NCBI GenBank assembly: GCA_004352715.1
Contig: SCFE01000034.1
Location: forward strand, 1,949,441-2,013,440
Direction: 5' to 3'
Source of the DNA: Hofstenia miamia
Taxonomy: Eukaryota; Xenacoelomorpha; Acoela
DNA length: 64,000 nt
In this document: one piece after another, positions 33,501 to 43,921 of the stretch
How the letters are laid out: each line of letters starts with the position of its first letter
How positions within the stretch are numbered: position 1 is the first letter of the stretch
Notes under the pieces: model-generated
Database searches by the model: none
Seen by the model: the letters and a program-made list of their open reading frames with translations, nothing else
What the model was told of the DNA's origin: nothing
Program-made: the position numbers and the translations under genes

Positions 33501-35585
33501 ATTCTCAATTACGGTATCTAACGTAACTAAATGGAAAGTTAAATGCTAAATATCTTGAAAACACTGGTCGCATAAAATAGTGAGCCTTCTATTGATTATT
33601 CAGTTCAGTCATATAGCAGCGGTTTTTAACTTTGGGTGAACGTCACCAATAGTCGCCATTTACATTTAAGTTTCAATAACCGGCCAAAAATGTAGAAAAT
33701 TCTCAAACACTATTTATATTCACTTAGTAATTGGTTTAGATAGATTGAGATTAAGACCCTCAACCGAGAAAATTAGCGACTATTTCAATTGAAATTAGTT
33801 CGGACAAATATACCTTGATGGAAAAAGAATATATTAATTTGCGAAACAAATATTAAGGGACAGGAATTTACATTTCAATTCAATAAAAATTTGATAATGC
33901 TGCCATAATGAAAGTGTTCAAGTACAAATTTATTATGTTTACCAACAAACATAAAAATAATTTATTTTTGAGGTTATTACTTATAACTTTTTAGTATTTC
34001 TGTGTATTAACTCAAGTTTTGACAATTATGACAAGTAGGTATTGGTGGTTGGCATCCATTGACAATATTTCCAATGGAATCACTGTGGTACCTATGATAT
34101 TAATCTAAGCAGTAAGTGGAACCTCTTTACTATTACTATGTATTGAGCTGAGTTTATGCTAATTACCATTAAAATTAATCTCTTATTAAAAGGTTAAACA
34201 TTTTGAAGAATATTTTGTAATATTGTTTGTCTTAGGTCTCTAACTTATAACATAATGTATAAAGGACTGAGAATTTATCTAGTATACTCACAATAGTTCA
34301 ATTGTTGTAATAACTTATGCAATTATGCTTGTCTAGTGAGCAAGAGATCCCTAGAACCCTAGGTTTTACTGAACTTGATAAGGAGTTTGCCTTTCAGATA
34401 ATTAACATAATTCATTTAAATTCAAACTTACTTCAATTTTCGAAGTCAAAATATGGCAGAATTTGAAAACTCTATGTAGAATGAGTTAAAATATAACACC
34501 CCAATGACCTAATGACACAGAGTTTCTTCTTTGGTATATAGTAACAATATTGTTGATACTACTTATACCTGAGCTCAACAAAGAGTGTGTTTACATCTTA
34601 CTTTTTGGATGACAATGATTGATATCATGTAGTAAAATTAACAAAATTACAGTCTATTATATGTAATAATGCATTTTTTATCACTTTGCCCATCCTTATT
34701 TCACGCAAATATGATATCATTAAGAATTTAAGACTGTTAGAGACCAAATTTCAATAAAATTTTATTATATGTTACAATAAATAAATGTATTTCTGTGAAC
34801 TGTATTTCAAAATTAGGTATTGCAATCAAGAGACCTAATTGTAAATAGAAATGCCTGCCTTTTGCATCTTTTGTAGTGGACAGCTAATTTTTAAGTATTT
34901 GCGTAGTATTTACACATTTAATGTGCAAATATTGTAACTATTTATAATAGATTATTAATTTTTACATATTTGTAGTGTAGGCTGATGTAAAAATTTTTTG
35001 TGCAGTGAATTTCATGTTTGAATACATTTGCCAGGTTACTTCTGCATATTTAAAATACAGTTTAAAGAAATAAACTCAAACCTGATTCAAAAATCCTTGC
35101 TGCTATTGCCATTTGATATCAAATTTTGTTTTATAGGGTTTTGACAAATAGTCTTTATCTCTAAGCATTTCATTGGATGATTTTCAAGGATAATTCAGTA
35201 TTTGCAGTTGCAATCACAATCACAACCCCGTTTTAATGATTAAGGACAAATTTGATGTTTCAAATACTTTTGAATAGCAATATTTTCCAAATTGTAGTAG
35301 TTGCTTGTTTAATTGATTGTCGGCAGTTAATGTTGGAATTAGATTTTACATGTTTCAAATTAGTATTTTCATGAAATAATTTACCGTATATCGTTTTAAT
35401 ACTAGTTTCATTCGATTGTGCTAGTTCATCGCATGTTTTGTGGTAAATTGTAAAAAAATTATATTTTCAATGTATGGAAAATATATTTGTCTTTTCAGAA
35501 ATTATTTCTGTTTTAATATCTTAAATAAGATAACATTAACAATGAGTTACAAATATATCGGAAAACAACCGACTTATCAGGTATT
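24134..35585. other. gene-poor region upstream of EML
   Basis: About 11.4 kb of strongly AT-rich sequence with no exon, RNA gene or recognisable transposase. It must contain the EML promoter near its left end (around 24,130-24,400, locally GC-richer). TA runs lie at 30,519-30,554 and 30,641-30,687; the second is broken by 7 N. Confidence 0.5.
30519..30687. repeat. two TA microsatellites, one with a 7-N gap
   Basis: TA runs at 30,519-30,554 and 30,641-30,687 (N at 30,658-30,664). Confidence 0.85.
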
Positions 35586-36560
35586 TTAAAAACAATACTG
35601 GCTCAAGTAACGATCTGGAAACAATTTTCTGAACTTCTTACTTACACCTCTGAGGTTACTCGCTGGTTGTCTAGTGCGTAGGTGACTAAGAGCGTACTGT
35701 TCACGATCTGGAATAAGACCAATCAACGTGTGATTTCTTGATTCCATAATCTTGTTGTAGAGCTTTTGATCTTCGTATTTCATGAGTTTTTTAATGGGAA
35801 CGAAAGATGTATTAATTCCTGAATTAACAAATTTCATCTGTATCTTATCGATAACGCTCAATTTCGAGATAACGCCCAAACCGAGATGTAGTAACTTAAT
35901 TTAGGTAAAAATAGAGTCTTGAAGAGTTGTGCCACCTCGTCCGAGGATATTGCAACCGACAGTTTTCGGATCAGATAGTAGGTGCGTGTTAATTTTTTCA
36001 TAAACTAGCGACATGTTGGTCGAAATTGAAACAGTATTGTCACAAATAGCACCTGATCAATTGACATCACTAGTGGTAGTTCCAAAATAGCCTGTCGAAG
36101 AGGAATCACGATATCGCGTGACTTCCTCTGGTTTAAGAGAAACTTGTCAGTCTTGCACCATGCAGCTATTTCTCGTAAGACCATATCTGCTCTGTTGTGA
36201 TTCACAGTACCATGTACACAACAAGTGATTTCATCAGCAAACTTCATGAGTAATGAATCGATGTCTGTGAGCTGCAAGTCGTCGTAAACAATTTTAAATA
36301 GGATGGGGCCAAGGATAGTACCTTGGGGACCACTAAACTGATATTCGCAAGTCCAGATAGGATTCCTGGAAACTGTTGTAACCTTTCGATAATCAAATGA
36401 TGCGGAACCCGATCAAACGCCTTACTGAGATCTAGGTAAAATACTCTCACAAAGACCGACCCTGATAATTGAGATTTTGTACAGAGATTAACAATTTGGT
36501 GCAGTGCATTTTCTGATGAAGAGTGTATTCAGTTTTGTAAATTCGAGTCAAGATTTTTGA
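35586..36560 (-). pseudogene. LINE reverse transcriptase remnant (5' truncated)
   Basis: On the minus strand: VRVFYLDLSKAFDRVPHHLI (RT block with the first catalytic Asp), GPQGTILGPILFKIVYDDL (the QG-x-LGPxLF block), then LLMKFADEITCCVHG, where the FADD active-site box reads FADE. The thumb-like C-terminus EDQKLYNKIMESRNHTL...SLSQYCF-type tail ends at a stop at 35,586. At least one frame change separates the first two blocks. The layout is that of CR1/jockey-like non-LTR elements. No endonuclease domain is present, so the copy is 5' truncated. Confidence 0.88.
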
Positions 36561-37168
36561 GATCAGGTTTAATCAGGTCAGGTTGGAATTGTGATAAATC
36601 ATGTCCATGTTGTGTGACGAATTTGATAGTTTTGCTTTAGTGTTTTCCTTCATTACATTATGTCATGCGGCAGAGCCTGATAACAAAAATGGTAGACTTA
36701 GTAGCATATGCAAAGTCAATGACAAATGCCTTGTTGATTTATTATTGGCTTTCAGCAACTAATAGGCCAAATAAAAGGCTCCATAAAAAACTCATGTAAA
36801 CTTTCCTTTTAATTGGGGTAGCATTAGGTATTTAAGTCAATAATATCATAAATTATATTTAGGTATTAAGGTGTTTGCATAAGTGTGTTACATATCCCGA
36901 ATTTTGGAAATACCCGATGAGAAGAAGTCTATAGTAATGCATTTATTTTAAAAATATTATCGGTGAAATGCACTTCTTATGTTTTATTAAGCAATTTTTG
37001 TAGTTATCTTGTGTATTATATCCATGTAAATGTCCATTTGTGGTTTTTAACTATTTTTAAAAATTAGCATAACTTCATGATTATTAAACATACGGCCATT
37101 TCTTGTGTGTAATTTTCTCAATAGCATCACAATCAATGTGCGGGTAGAGCTTTTTTAATGCCACCCCC
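36561..37168. other. no gene seen
   Basis: AT-rich. GTGCGGGTAGAGCTTTTTTA near 37,139 resembles TTGCGGGTAAAGCTTCTTTA near 19,597, so a small dispersed repeat may exist here. Confidence 0.4.
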
Positions 37169-37985
37169 GTCCGATAAAAAATATTATATTACAGATATCC
37201 GAAATTTTTACTCGAACTCGTAAATATAATTTTCTTTGCTACAATTCACACTAATTATATGTAAATTTTTCAACATTTTATTTATAAATTACTTTTATGA
37301 NTCGCCCCTATTCTTGAGAAGGGAAATCTCACTTTGTCTGGCTCCTTTTCTGGAGATATTTTCCTCCCTTGTTGGTATGCCGGACGTTCTACAGCTCTGG
37401 ATGTTACCATCACCAGTTCCTTGCAATCATCAACCTTGTCTAATGCTGGAATTGCTGCTGGTCACGCTCTCGAAGTTGCAGATGATCGCAAAATATCTAA
37501 CCACGCCTCATCTTGTCTTGCTTCAGGAATTCAGTTTATTCCATTGTTTGCTGAATCTCTTGGGGGTTGGTCTTCTCTTGCGTCAAAGAATTGGTTCCAT
37601 GGCAGCATCTCGGTCTGCTAACATTGAACACAAGTTTGTAATCAGACAATTTTTTGAGTAACTGTCAGTTATTCTTCAGAGAGTTAATGCCATTTTCATA
37701 ACGTCACGCTATTTCAGTTCTTAAGCCAACTCTTTCAGTAAACCATCAATCATGAAGATTCCAATTTCTCTTAATATGATATTTTATTATTATTTTTATT
37801 ACTATTCGTTGTGTTTGTTTTGTTATTGATTCTTTTTCTTTTGAAATTATTANGTCCGATAAAAAATATTATATTACAGATATCCGAAATTTTTACTCGA
37901 ACTCGTAAATATAATTTTCTTTGCTACAATTCACACTAATTATATGTAAATTTTTCAACATTTTATTTATAAATTACTTTTATGA
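37169..37985. repeat. 132-bp flank duplicated on both sides of an N-bounded insert
   Basis: Bases 37,169-37,300 and 37,854-37,985 are the same sequence (starting GTCCGATAAAAAATATTATA). Single Ns at 37,301 and 37,853 bound the insert. The assembler has placed a retroelement contig between two copies of one locus. Whether the insert is really there is unclear. Confidence 0.85.
37302..37852 (+). pseudogene. C-terminal fragment of the zinc-finger/RT retroelement family
   Basis: Plus-strand frame with LTLSGSFSGDIFLPCWYAGR, TALDVTITSSLQS, HALEVADDRK and IQFIPLFAESLGGW. These match the C-terminal block of the RPIAVGE-type RT elements (D-I-F-x-P-x-W, AxDxTVTSPL, G-I-x-F-x-PL-x-x-E-S-x-G-G-W). After GGW the homologous reading moves to another frame (RIGSMAASRSANIEHKF), so it is frameshifted. 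It belongs to the family seen at 1-1,388 but shows a part of the protein that lies outside the window there. Confidence 0.85.
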
Positions 37986-38691
37986 AAAATATCTTACTTA
38001 ACTCTAAGCTGCCAATTGTATCCATAAATTACAATCGATTTTGTTCTCGTCTTCAAAGAATTTTCTCCTAACCTGAGATTTTGAAATACACATCTATGGG
38101 TAAGTGTGCTTCTCTGTTATATTGAAAATTTGAATAAAGATTATTCCTGCATTTAATTTACATAAATTTTTGCATTGAAAAATCCGATTTTTGATGAAAT
38201 TGTAATATTTTTTTCCATACCTAGTGTTCAGATGATAAAGCTTTCTAAACTCATTGCAATAACAACTAGCTTCAACTACCCTGTTCCTTCCTGACTTAAT
38301 GATGAAGTTGAAGGTGTTTTCAGGTTTTAGATATCTTTTTTATTTAGATAGTAATGAGCACTTAAAAAAACCTTTAGAGATCATTACAAATTTCAGGAAA
38401 CGCGGGTTGTTTATTGTTAAATCACACATTGTTTGTAATGAAATCGTACCCGTAGCCCATATTATTTATGCGTTTCCTCTCGCCCTTACCCGTCGGTATG
38501 GGTAGGTAAAGTCAGGTACATTTACCCGCACATCACTTCCATAGAACGTCGCTACTAAATCTAAGCAAAACAAATAAATGTGCCTGATTTGAATAGGAAT
38601 ATGGAATAAATTTTGATTCAGAAAGTATGAAAAGTCTGTTTAGGGAAAATCATTTAATCAAAAACTCATTTCTCCCTTTTACATGTTTTAG
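37986..38691. other. no coding feature seen; probable 5'UTR intron of the next gene
   Basis: Ends in a pyrimidine-rich acceptor (TTTTACATGTTTTAG) eight bases before an ATG, so part of this stretch is likely an intron. Confidence 0.4.
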
Positions 38692-38873
38692 TTTATAAAA
38701 TGGCTGAAAGGCAACCGAAGCTATCACTGGGATGTAATAGCATATTAAAAACAGCCGAACCTATTCAAGAATCAGTTGGATTTCCTTATTCAAATGTTAT
38801 GAATCGCACAAATATGATGCATCAAAAAGCCCCACCGAATATGTTTACAATGAATGTTCTTGAAAAGCAAATG
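38692..38873 (+). CDS. first coding exon of an unrecognised gene
   Basis: Acceptor at 38,691, ATG at 38,700 in a good context (AAAATGG), then 58 codons to a donor ATG/GTAAAT (phase 0). The peptide begins MAERQPKLSLGCNSILKTAE and ends MFTMNVLEKQM. It is hydrophilic and Met/Asn-rich, with no signal peptide or membrane span, and I do not recognise it. Balanced composition and clean splice borders separate it from the random short frames nearby. The next exon may be 38,998-39,038. A splice to the NDUFA11 exon at 41,862 would also keep frame but is less likely. Confidence 0.55.
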
Positions 38874-38997
38874 GTAAATATTTTGCATTTTAGATACGAA
38901 GTGTTCTATATTGCTGTATTATAAAACATTACTACTACTATATGCTTTTTAATTTTTCAGCAGTAACCTTTTTCATAAATTTTCTCCATATTTTTAG

Positions 38998-39038
38998 TAT
39001 TTAATTGTGAATTACTTGCATCAGATTATTTCAATAAG
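38998..39038 (+). CDS. candidate second exon of the unrecognised gene (41 nt)
   Basis: Acceptor CATATTTTTAG and strong donor ATAAG/GTAAGA enclose a frame that continues exon 1 in phase 0 as YLIVNYLHQIISI. Later exons were not found before NDUFA11. They may be far downstream, or this may be a chance exon. Confidence 0.4.
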
Positions 39039-40580
39039 GTAAGAACAAATGTGTACTTAAAAGGGGCGGGGCGCAGCCCATTGTGTTAAATTCGATTGAG
39101 AACCCAGCCCCTTGGATATACTACCATTTGGAGTGTTGTATTATATTTGTTGATAAATCAAACTTTGGTCACAAATAATATAAAAATACTGTAGTCACAT
39201 TAGGGCCCCTTGTCAAATATTTATAAGTACAGCCGAGTAAAAACTTTGTAACTCTGGGATGCTTTTTGTCAGTCTGGCTTTAAAAAGTGAGCAGTACAAT
39301 TTTTTGTTGTATTCGATTGATTTTCATTCTTTTAATAAACTACGCTTTTACAAGTTATTGAAATTCTATTAATGTTCGAGTTTATGCAGACATCAAAGAA
39401 TACTATTGTTTATCAATAAACAATTAAGTCCATATAAGCAAAAATTGGTCATTTTTCACCAGGGTTTGCAATGCCTTTAGTCGTGTACAATACTTATTCA
39501 TTTTTACATTATTTTATAAGTGTGCAACAACTAAGATAAAAAATACTACCTTAACCATGAAAGCATACAAAGATAAGCAACATCTAAGTATGCATGTTCA
39601 AAATCATTGGTTAAATCAAATTATTCCAAATTAATACCCTTTCCTTAAATAATGGATAGGAATACAACCCTTTCACAGAAGTATTGCTCAAACATTTTAA
39701 GATTGTTTCAATCGTTTTTAAATCTGTCGCTGGTTCTTTCAATTTGTAAACAATTTTGAAAGAAATGTATTGTAACTTTCGTGATCCAGTTTTTTAGTTT
39801 TGTTTTACTTCTGTGGTTTGCTATCTTATTATAGTATAGAAATGTCACGATGTCTCCAAACTTTTATCGATGTTTGTCACGAAAATTATTTCGATGTTTG
39901 ATAAAAAAACTAATTTTAGTTTTGATAAGCTTTAGTTTGATTGATTTTTCGTAGGTTGTCATGAAGGATTACATTATGAACACTTAAATTTAATATTGAT
40001 GTAAATAGATTATGTTTGTACTTATTGTATCAATAGCCGTTAATCTATTTCATTCATAAGATATTACCTGGGCAGCTTCGAACGCGCAAGCAAGCCAGCT
40101 AATATGTGCTGTCGAGGCGCTGAAGTCGTATCTATCCTAAGACACCACTGTATATTTAGATTTGGACTTTGCAATGGACGATTGAGTAGTATTTAATGAA
40201 TGTCTTATTTTAATAATCTCTGAATGTTTTGTGAAGGTTTAATTGGTTTAAACTCTCGTGTGTGTTAACATGTATCGCGATTTTTGGGCCGGACAGGATC
40301 ATCAAGAAAGATAAATCCGAGCAGGTCATTCCTGGCTGGTCGATTTGTAATTTACTCCGTTAAACAACAACTTGCGAGACTTGTTGACGAAGAAGTAAAG
40401 AGATTTAGGCCTATTTCGCGATTTGTTGATTGTAATGTGATTGATTGCTTTATCTCCATTCTATCCCCGCTTGCTGTCGGTGTGCTTATTCCTGTAACTA
40501 TATATCTAATGAAAGATTTGTTCTTTGTAACATTTTAAACTCTTTCACAGTAAATTTTGATTTTGCTTAAGCAATGGAAA
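39039..40580. other. no gene seen
   Basis: AT-rich. Frames near 40,284-40,538 are open but lack recognisable motifs. Confidence 0.4.
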
Positions 40581-41010
40581 TGCTACCCAGATATTTTTTA
40601 AATAAATTTCAATACTGCCTAGAGTTTATATATTAAATTTCGATGTTGTCTAGAGATCTGAATATTATTTTCGATGTTTCCCTAAGATTTTATATAGTTT
40701 TCGGTGCTGCCCAGAGATTTTTAAATAGTTTTCGGTGCTGCCCAGAGATCTGTATATTATTTTCGATGATGCCCAGAGATTCTTAAGCAGTTTTCGATGC
40801 TGCCCAGAGATCTGTATATTATTTTCGATGATGCCCAGAGATTCTTAAGCAGTTTTCGATGCTGCCCAGAGATCTGTATATTATTTTCGGGATGCCCAGA
40901 GATTTTTAAATAGTTTTCGGTGCTGCCCAGAGATCTGTGTATTATTTTCGGAGATGCCCAGAGATTTTTGAATAGTTTTTTACTTACATTTCCAAGTTGC
41001 CCAGAGATTT
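40581..41010. repeat. 31-bp satellite, about 14 units, with a 62-bp dimer
   Basis: Units begin GCCCAGAGAT and alternate between two forms: one continuing CTGTATATTATTTTCGATGA, the other TCTTAAGCAGTTTTCGATGC or TTTTAAATAGTTTTCGGTGC. The central dimers are nearly identical while the outer units (around 40,585-40,700 and after 40,950) have drifted, the pattern expected of unequal exchange. Confidence 0.92.
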
Positions 41011-41861
41011 TTACTCAATACTGCTTCAGGTGATATTGCCACCTGTTTATTTTATATAAAGCACATTTATTATGATTAATTTCATTTATTACTACATAGA
41101 ATTGCTAGCAATTGAGTTTTAGAGAGAGATTTCAATCTCGCTTTTAACGTGATTTGCTTGCTTTTACAGTTCTGCATTATATTAATGTTTATTATATCGT
41201 ATTTGTTAAATTCCATATGTAATGTCTGTTTCTAATATTTCGAAATAAAATATAAATGACTAATTCTACGTAATAAATGCTGACAAAACTTGAGCAATTA
41301 CTCCACTGAACCGGCAGCACTCTAACCAGCAATCTCTCATTAATAGTGAGTGTGATATCATTGCACCACTGTTCGATATATGTAATCAGTTTACATTCAA
41401 ATTAAAAAATCGGTGAATTTAAATCTCTTCAACTGCCTTTATGTAATATCATTTCCCACTAAATGGGGGCAATGAGCTTACTTAAACTAAATGTTTGTGG
41501 CAGTATTAACTAAAAAATGTTCTATTATTCTAGAAAATCAAGTGGTAATATCTTCTACATCGTTTAAGAGAGAAGAATACTGTTTAATATGAAAAAATCA
41601 TTCTAACGTTCATCTGAGTAATACTATTTTGCGAAGAAACCTATAACGCGGCGTAGAAACTGTGCTCGGCAATACTCAATTTCATCTAAATAACTAAAAA
41701 AATTACTTGTGTAATATACATTTAAGCAGTTTAGTATATCAAAAACGGTGTTTTCCGAGAATTGTATGTTTGGTTATTGATTACGTCATATTTTAATGAC
41801 GGCATACGGGATCTGTTCAGCAAATCTCTGGGCAGGTTTTAAAAATACCGAATACATTTAG
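41011..41861. other. no gene seen; one inverted satellite-like core
   Basis: AAATCTCTGGGCAG at about 41,821 is the reverse complement of the satellite core CTGCCCAGAGATTT, 30-40 bases before the NDUFA11 exon. A first NDUFA11 exon with the start codon should lie somewhere upstream but I could not find it. Confidence 0.4.
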
Positions 41862-42090
41862 GTACCTCACAACATCTACTACTCAGTTTTTCGCACACAC
41901 GGATATTTTAATCAACCAGATGGGAAAGATTGTCTTCGAAAAACATTGATGCCATTAAATTGGGGCATAATGACAGGGCTGACAGTAGCAGCATGTAAAT
42001 ATTTCGTCAGTCCTCAGCCGGATTTACCAAGAATGGCATTAGATGTTGTAAAGAGAGTTGCACCGTATGCTTTCATTGGATTCACATTAG
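41862..42090 (+). CDS. NDUFA11: NDUFA11 (complex I subunit B14.7), internal exon
   Basis: Accessory subunit of mitochondrial NADH:ubiquinone oxidoreductase, a small TIM17-like inner-membrane protein needed for complex I assembly. Acceptor ACATTTAG, then YYSVFRTHGYFNQPDGKDCL, carrying the family PDGxDC motif. A first hydrophobic segment (GIMTGLTVAACKYFV) and VAPYAFIGFTLG follow, with donor TTAG/GTAAAT in phase 1. The frame is closed by a stop just upstream, so the initiator Met must be in an earlier exon that I cannot place. The next exon is 3.7 kb downstream beyond transposon debris. Homology rests on PDGxDC, the length and the second exon. Confidence 0.85.
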
Positions 42091-42750
42091 GTAAATGTTT
42101 ATTTTGCTTACCTTTGAGGAGATTGTAACTAGGTTATAATAGTTTTTTTAAAAATTATTCCGTATGTTTTTAATTTAATTGATGTGGCTGACTATCAAAT
42201 GAAGTATTTTTTCAATGCATTGTTTTCTTCAAGAACTTTGAGAGCGTTCAAGACATTTCAGTTTGGATTCATACTGACAAAATTTCTAAAAATTACTACA
42301 TTTTTTCGATTTTATATTTGTAACGCAACCATTAATTTGTCCTGATAAAATCTATTACAACACATTTTTAGATATATGCCTCATAGGTTACAATGCTTTC
42401 TAGAATAAATTTCCTTAGTCAAAAGCACATTCAGTCGTTGTTTTCATGTTAAAAATTAAGATCCCGTTGAAATCCTGGATTTGTCTTCTGTTCATTTTTA
42501 CAATGTGTTTAACTGAAATTATGCGAGGTAAATGTCCATTCTGAATGTTGCTAAAACGAGTTCTTCAACAAATTATGTTCAATAACGAATTGTACAAATA
42601 TTCAAAGAATTATAGAGCTCCAAAATTGTTTAGTGTTAATTTTCCTAGATATTTGTGCAGAAAGCACTTGAAGATTATGATTAAAATTCGCTATAATTTC
42701 ACTATATATATATATATTATGAAAAAACAACGAAAATTTTAATTGAGAGT

Positions 42751-42780
42751 ATTTTCGGTACTCACTGTACCATCGTCAGT
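42751..42780 (-). ncRNA. hammerhead-ribozyme-like core beyond the Penelope 3' end
   Basis: Minus strand reads CTGACGA, then a perfect 5-bp hairpin GGTAC/GTACC with loop AGTGA, then GAAA. This is the CUGANGA-stem II-GAAA core seen in hammerhead motifs of Penelope-like elements, and it lies about 55 bases past the stop of such an element. One unpaired T lies between CTGACGA and stem II. I could not draw convincing stems I and III, so it may be a remnant or a chance match. Confidence 0.35.
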
Positions 42781-42835
42781 AAAAAAACAAAAAATTATTT
42801 GGTGGTAAAATATAAATTTACAAATCATTAATTAA

Positions 42836-43745
42836 TTAAACTAAAACAAGTGAAGTTTGATGATATTTAGTATTTAAATTAGGTTTCTCTTCCTTAATAT
42901 AAATTAATTCTGCGATCTTGGTGCATTTGTGTTTCATTAAAATATTAAAGTCAGATTTTGATGCTTTATGTATTTTTGAGTGCATATAAATTTCGGATTG
43001 TAAGTTTCCATAGAGATGTTCTTGTATTCGTGTCTTCAAATGCCTTTTGGTTTCACCAATTTAGAAGCTGTCACAGTTCTGAGAAGAATTAGATGTTTGT
43101 TACGAATTAAATATGATGTTTTTATCGAATTTAAAATTGGTATGATGCTTGATTTGCTTAGTTTTTTATTGAAATTATATATAGATTTCTTAAGACGTGA
43201 TTCGTGAGGTTTAATAAAAGGTAGTTTCCAAAATATATTATCTTTGTGTTCTTGCGAATTGTATTTTAATGAAGAGGATGTTAGAGCTTCTTTGTTTTTT
43301 GCAATAATTTTTCAGGATACCCATTAGATCTTAGATTTTCAAATATTTTATCAAAAGCCTTTGTAAGTACATTGTAGTTAGATGATAGTAAAACCCCTTC
43401 TAAACAAGTTTTTCGGAATTGAATGTTTATATTTATTATCACAGTATGATTGAAATGGTATATATAATCCGGTGTTAGTAGGTTTTCTAAAAGCAGATAT
43501 TTCAAATCCCATTGATGTTTTCTTCAATGTTGCATCTAAAAAATGTATTGAATCTTCTTTTTCATATTCACAAGTAAATTGAATTTCACTTAATTGTGAA
43601 TTAATGTAAGAAAGAAACATTGATGCATGATCATCGTTTTCCATTAAACAATCATCAACATCCATTAAATATCATCAACATAACGTTTGTAATAAATTGG
43701 TGGTTTTCTTAAGTTTAGAAAAGTCTTTTCGATTAAATCCATTGC
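42836..43745 (-). pseudogene. Penelope-like element, RT end and GIY-YIG domain, frameshifted
   Basis: On the minus strand from the single N at 43,746: FLNLRKPPIYYKRYVDDI (RT box with the YVDD active site), then DCLMENDDHASMFLSYINSQ, FTCEYEKEDSIHFLDATL and GFEISAFRKPTNTG (FLDxxxxxxxxxxxxxxYRKPTxTG is a Penelope RT hallmark). After a less clear middle comes LKTRIQEHLYG... and HSKIHKASKSDFNILM, ending AELIYIKEEKPNLNTK and TSLVLV, which matches the GIY-YIG endonuclease C-terminus of this class. A 20-21-bp tandem duplication at YVDD breaks the frame, and later frame changes confirm decay. Truncated at its 5' side by the N and a TA run. It lies inside the NDUFA11 intron. Confidence 0.88.
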
Positions 43746-43746
43746 N

Positions 43747-43765
43747 TATATATATATATATATAT
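43747..43765. repeat. TA microsatellite after single N
   Basis: Short TA run directly next to N 43,746, at the break of the Penelope-like element. A second run lies at 42,702-42,719. Confidence 0.8.
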
Positions 43766-43921
43766 CACCGCCGCGCTTAAATAAGAAGGCCTAAAGGCTC
43801 TTTTCAAAAATTACACAAGTGAGGGTAACTACGAAATATTTATATTTCTTTAAAAAATAATAAAAAATTGTAACTTTACTTTAAGTACATGATGTATATA
43901 GATAAATAGGATAACTATTAG

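Noticed and set aside
33288-33640. hAT-like tips TTAAAAACCGCC and AGCGGTTTTTAACTTT
   Set aside because: They point inward-out, not as terminal repeats of one element, and have no target duplication.
40070-40120. tRNA or tRNA-derived SINE on the minus strand (GCGTTCGAAGCTG resembles a B box)
   Set aside because: No A box at the right spacing and no cloverleaf could be drawn.
40284-40538. 84-codon plus-strand frame with a hydrophobic C-terminus (ILSPLAVGVLIPVTIYLM)
   Set aside because: No ATG start at its beginning, no splice context and no recognisable family; probably chance in AT-rich DNA.
38700-42090. Splicing the 38.7-kb exon directly to the NDUFA11 exon (phase 0 to phase 0)
   Set aside because: Frame allows it, but NDUFA11 proteins start only 10-20 residues before the PDG motif, and a better second exon for the 38.7-kb gene exists at 38,998.
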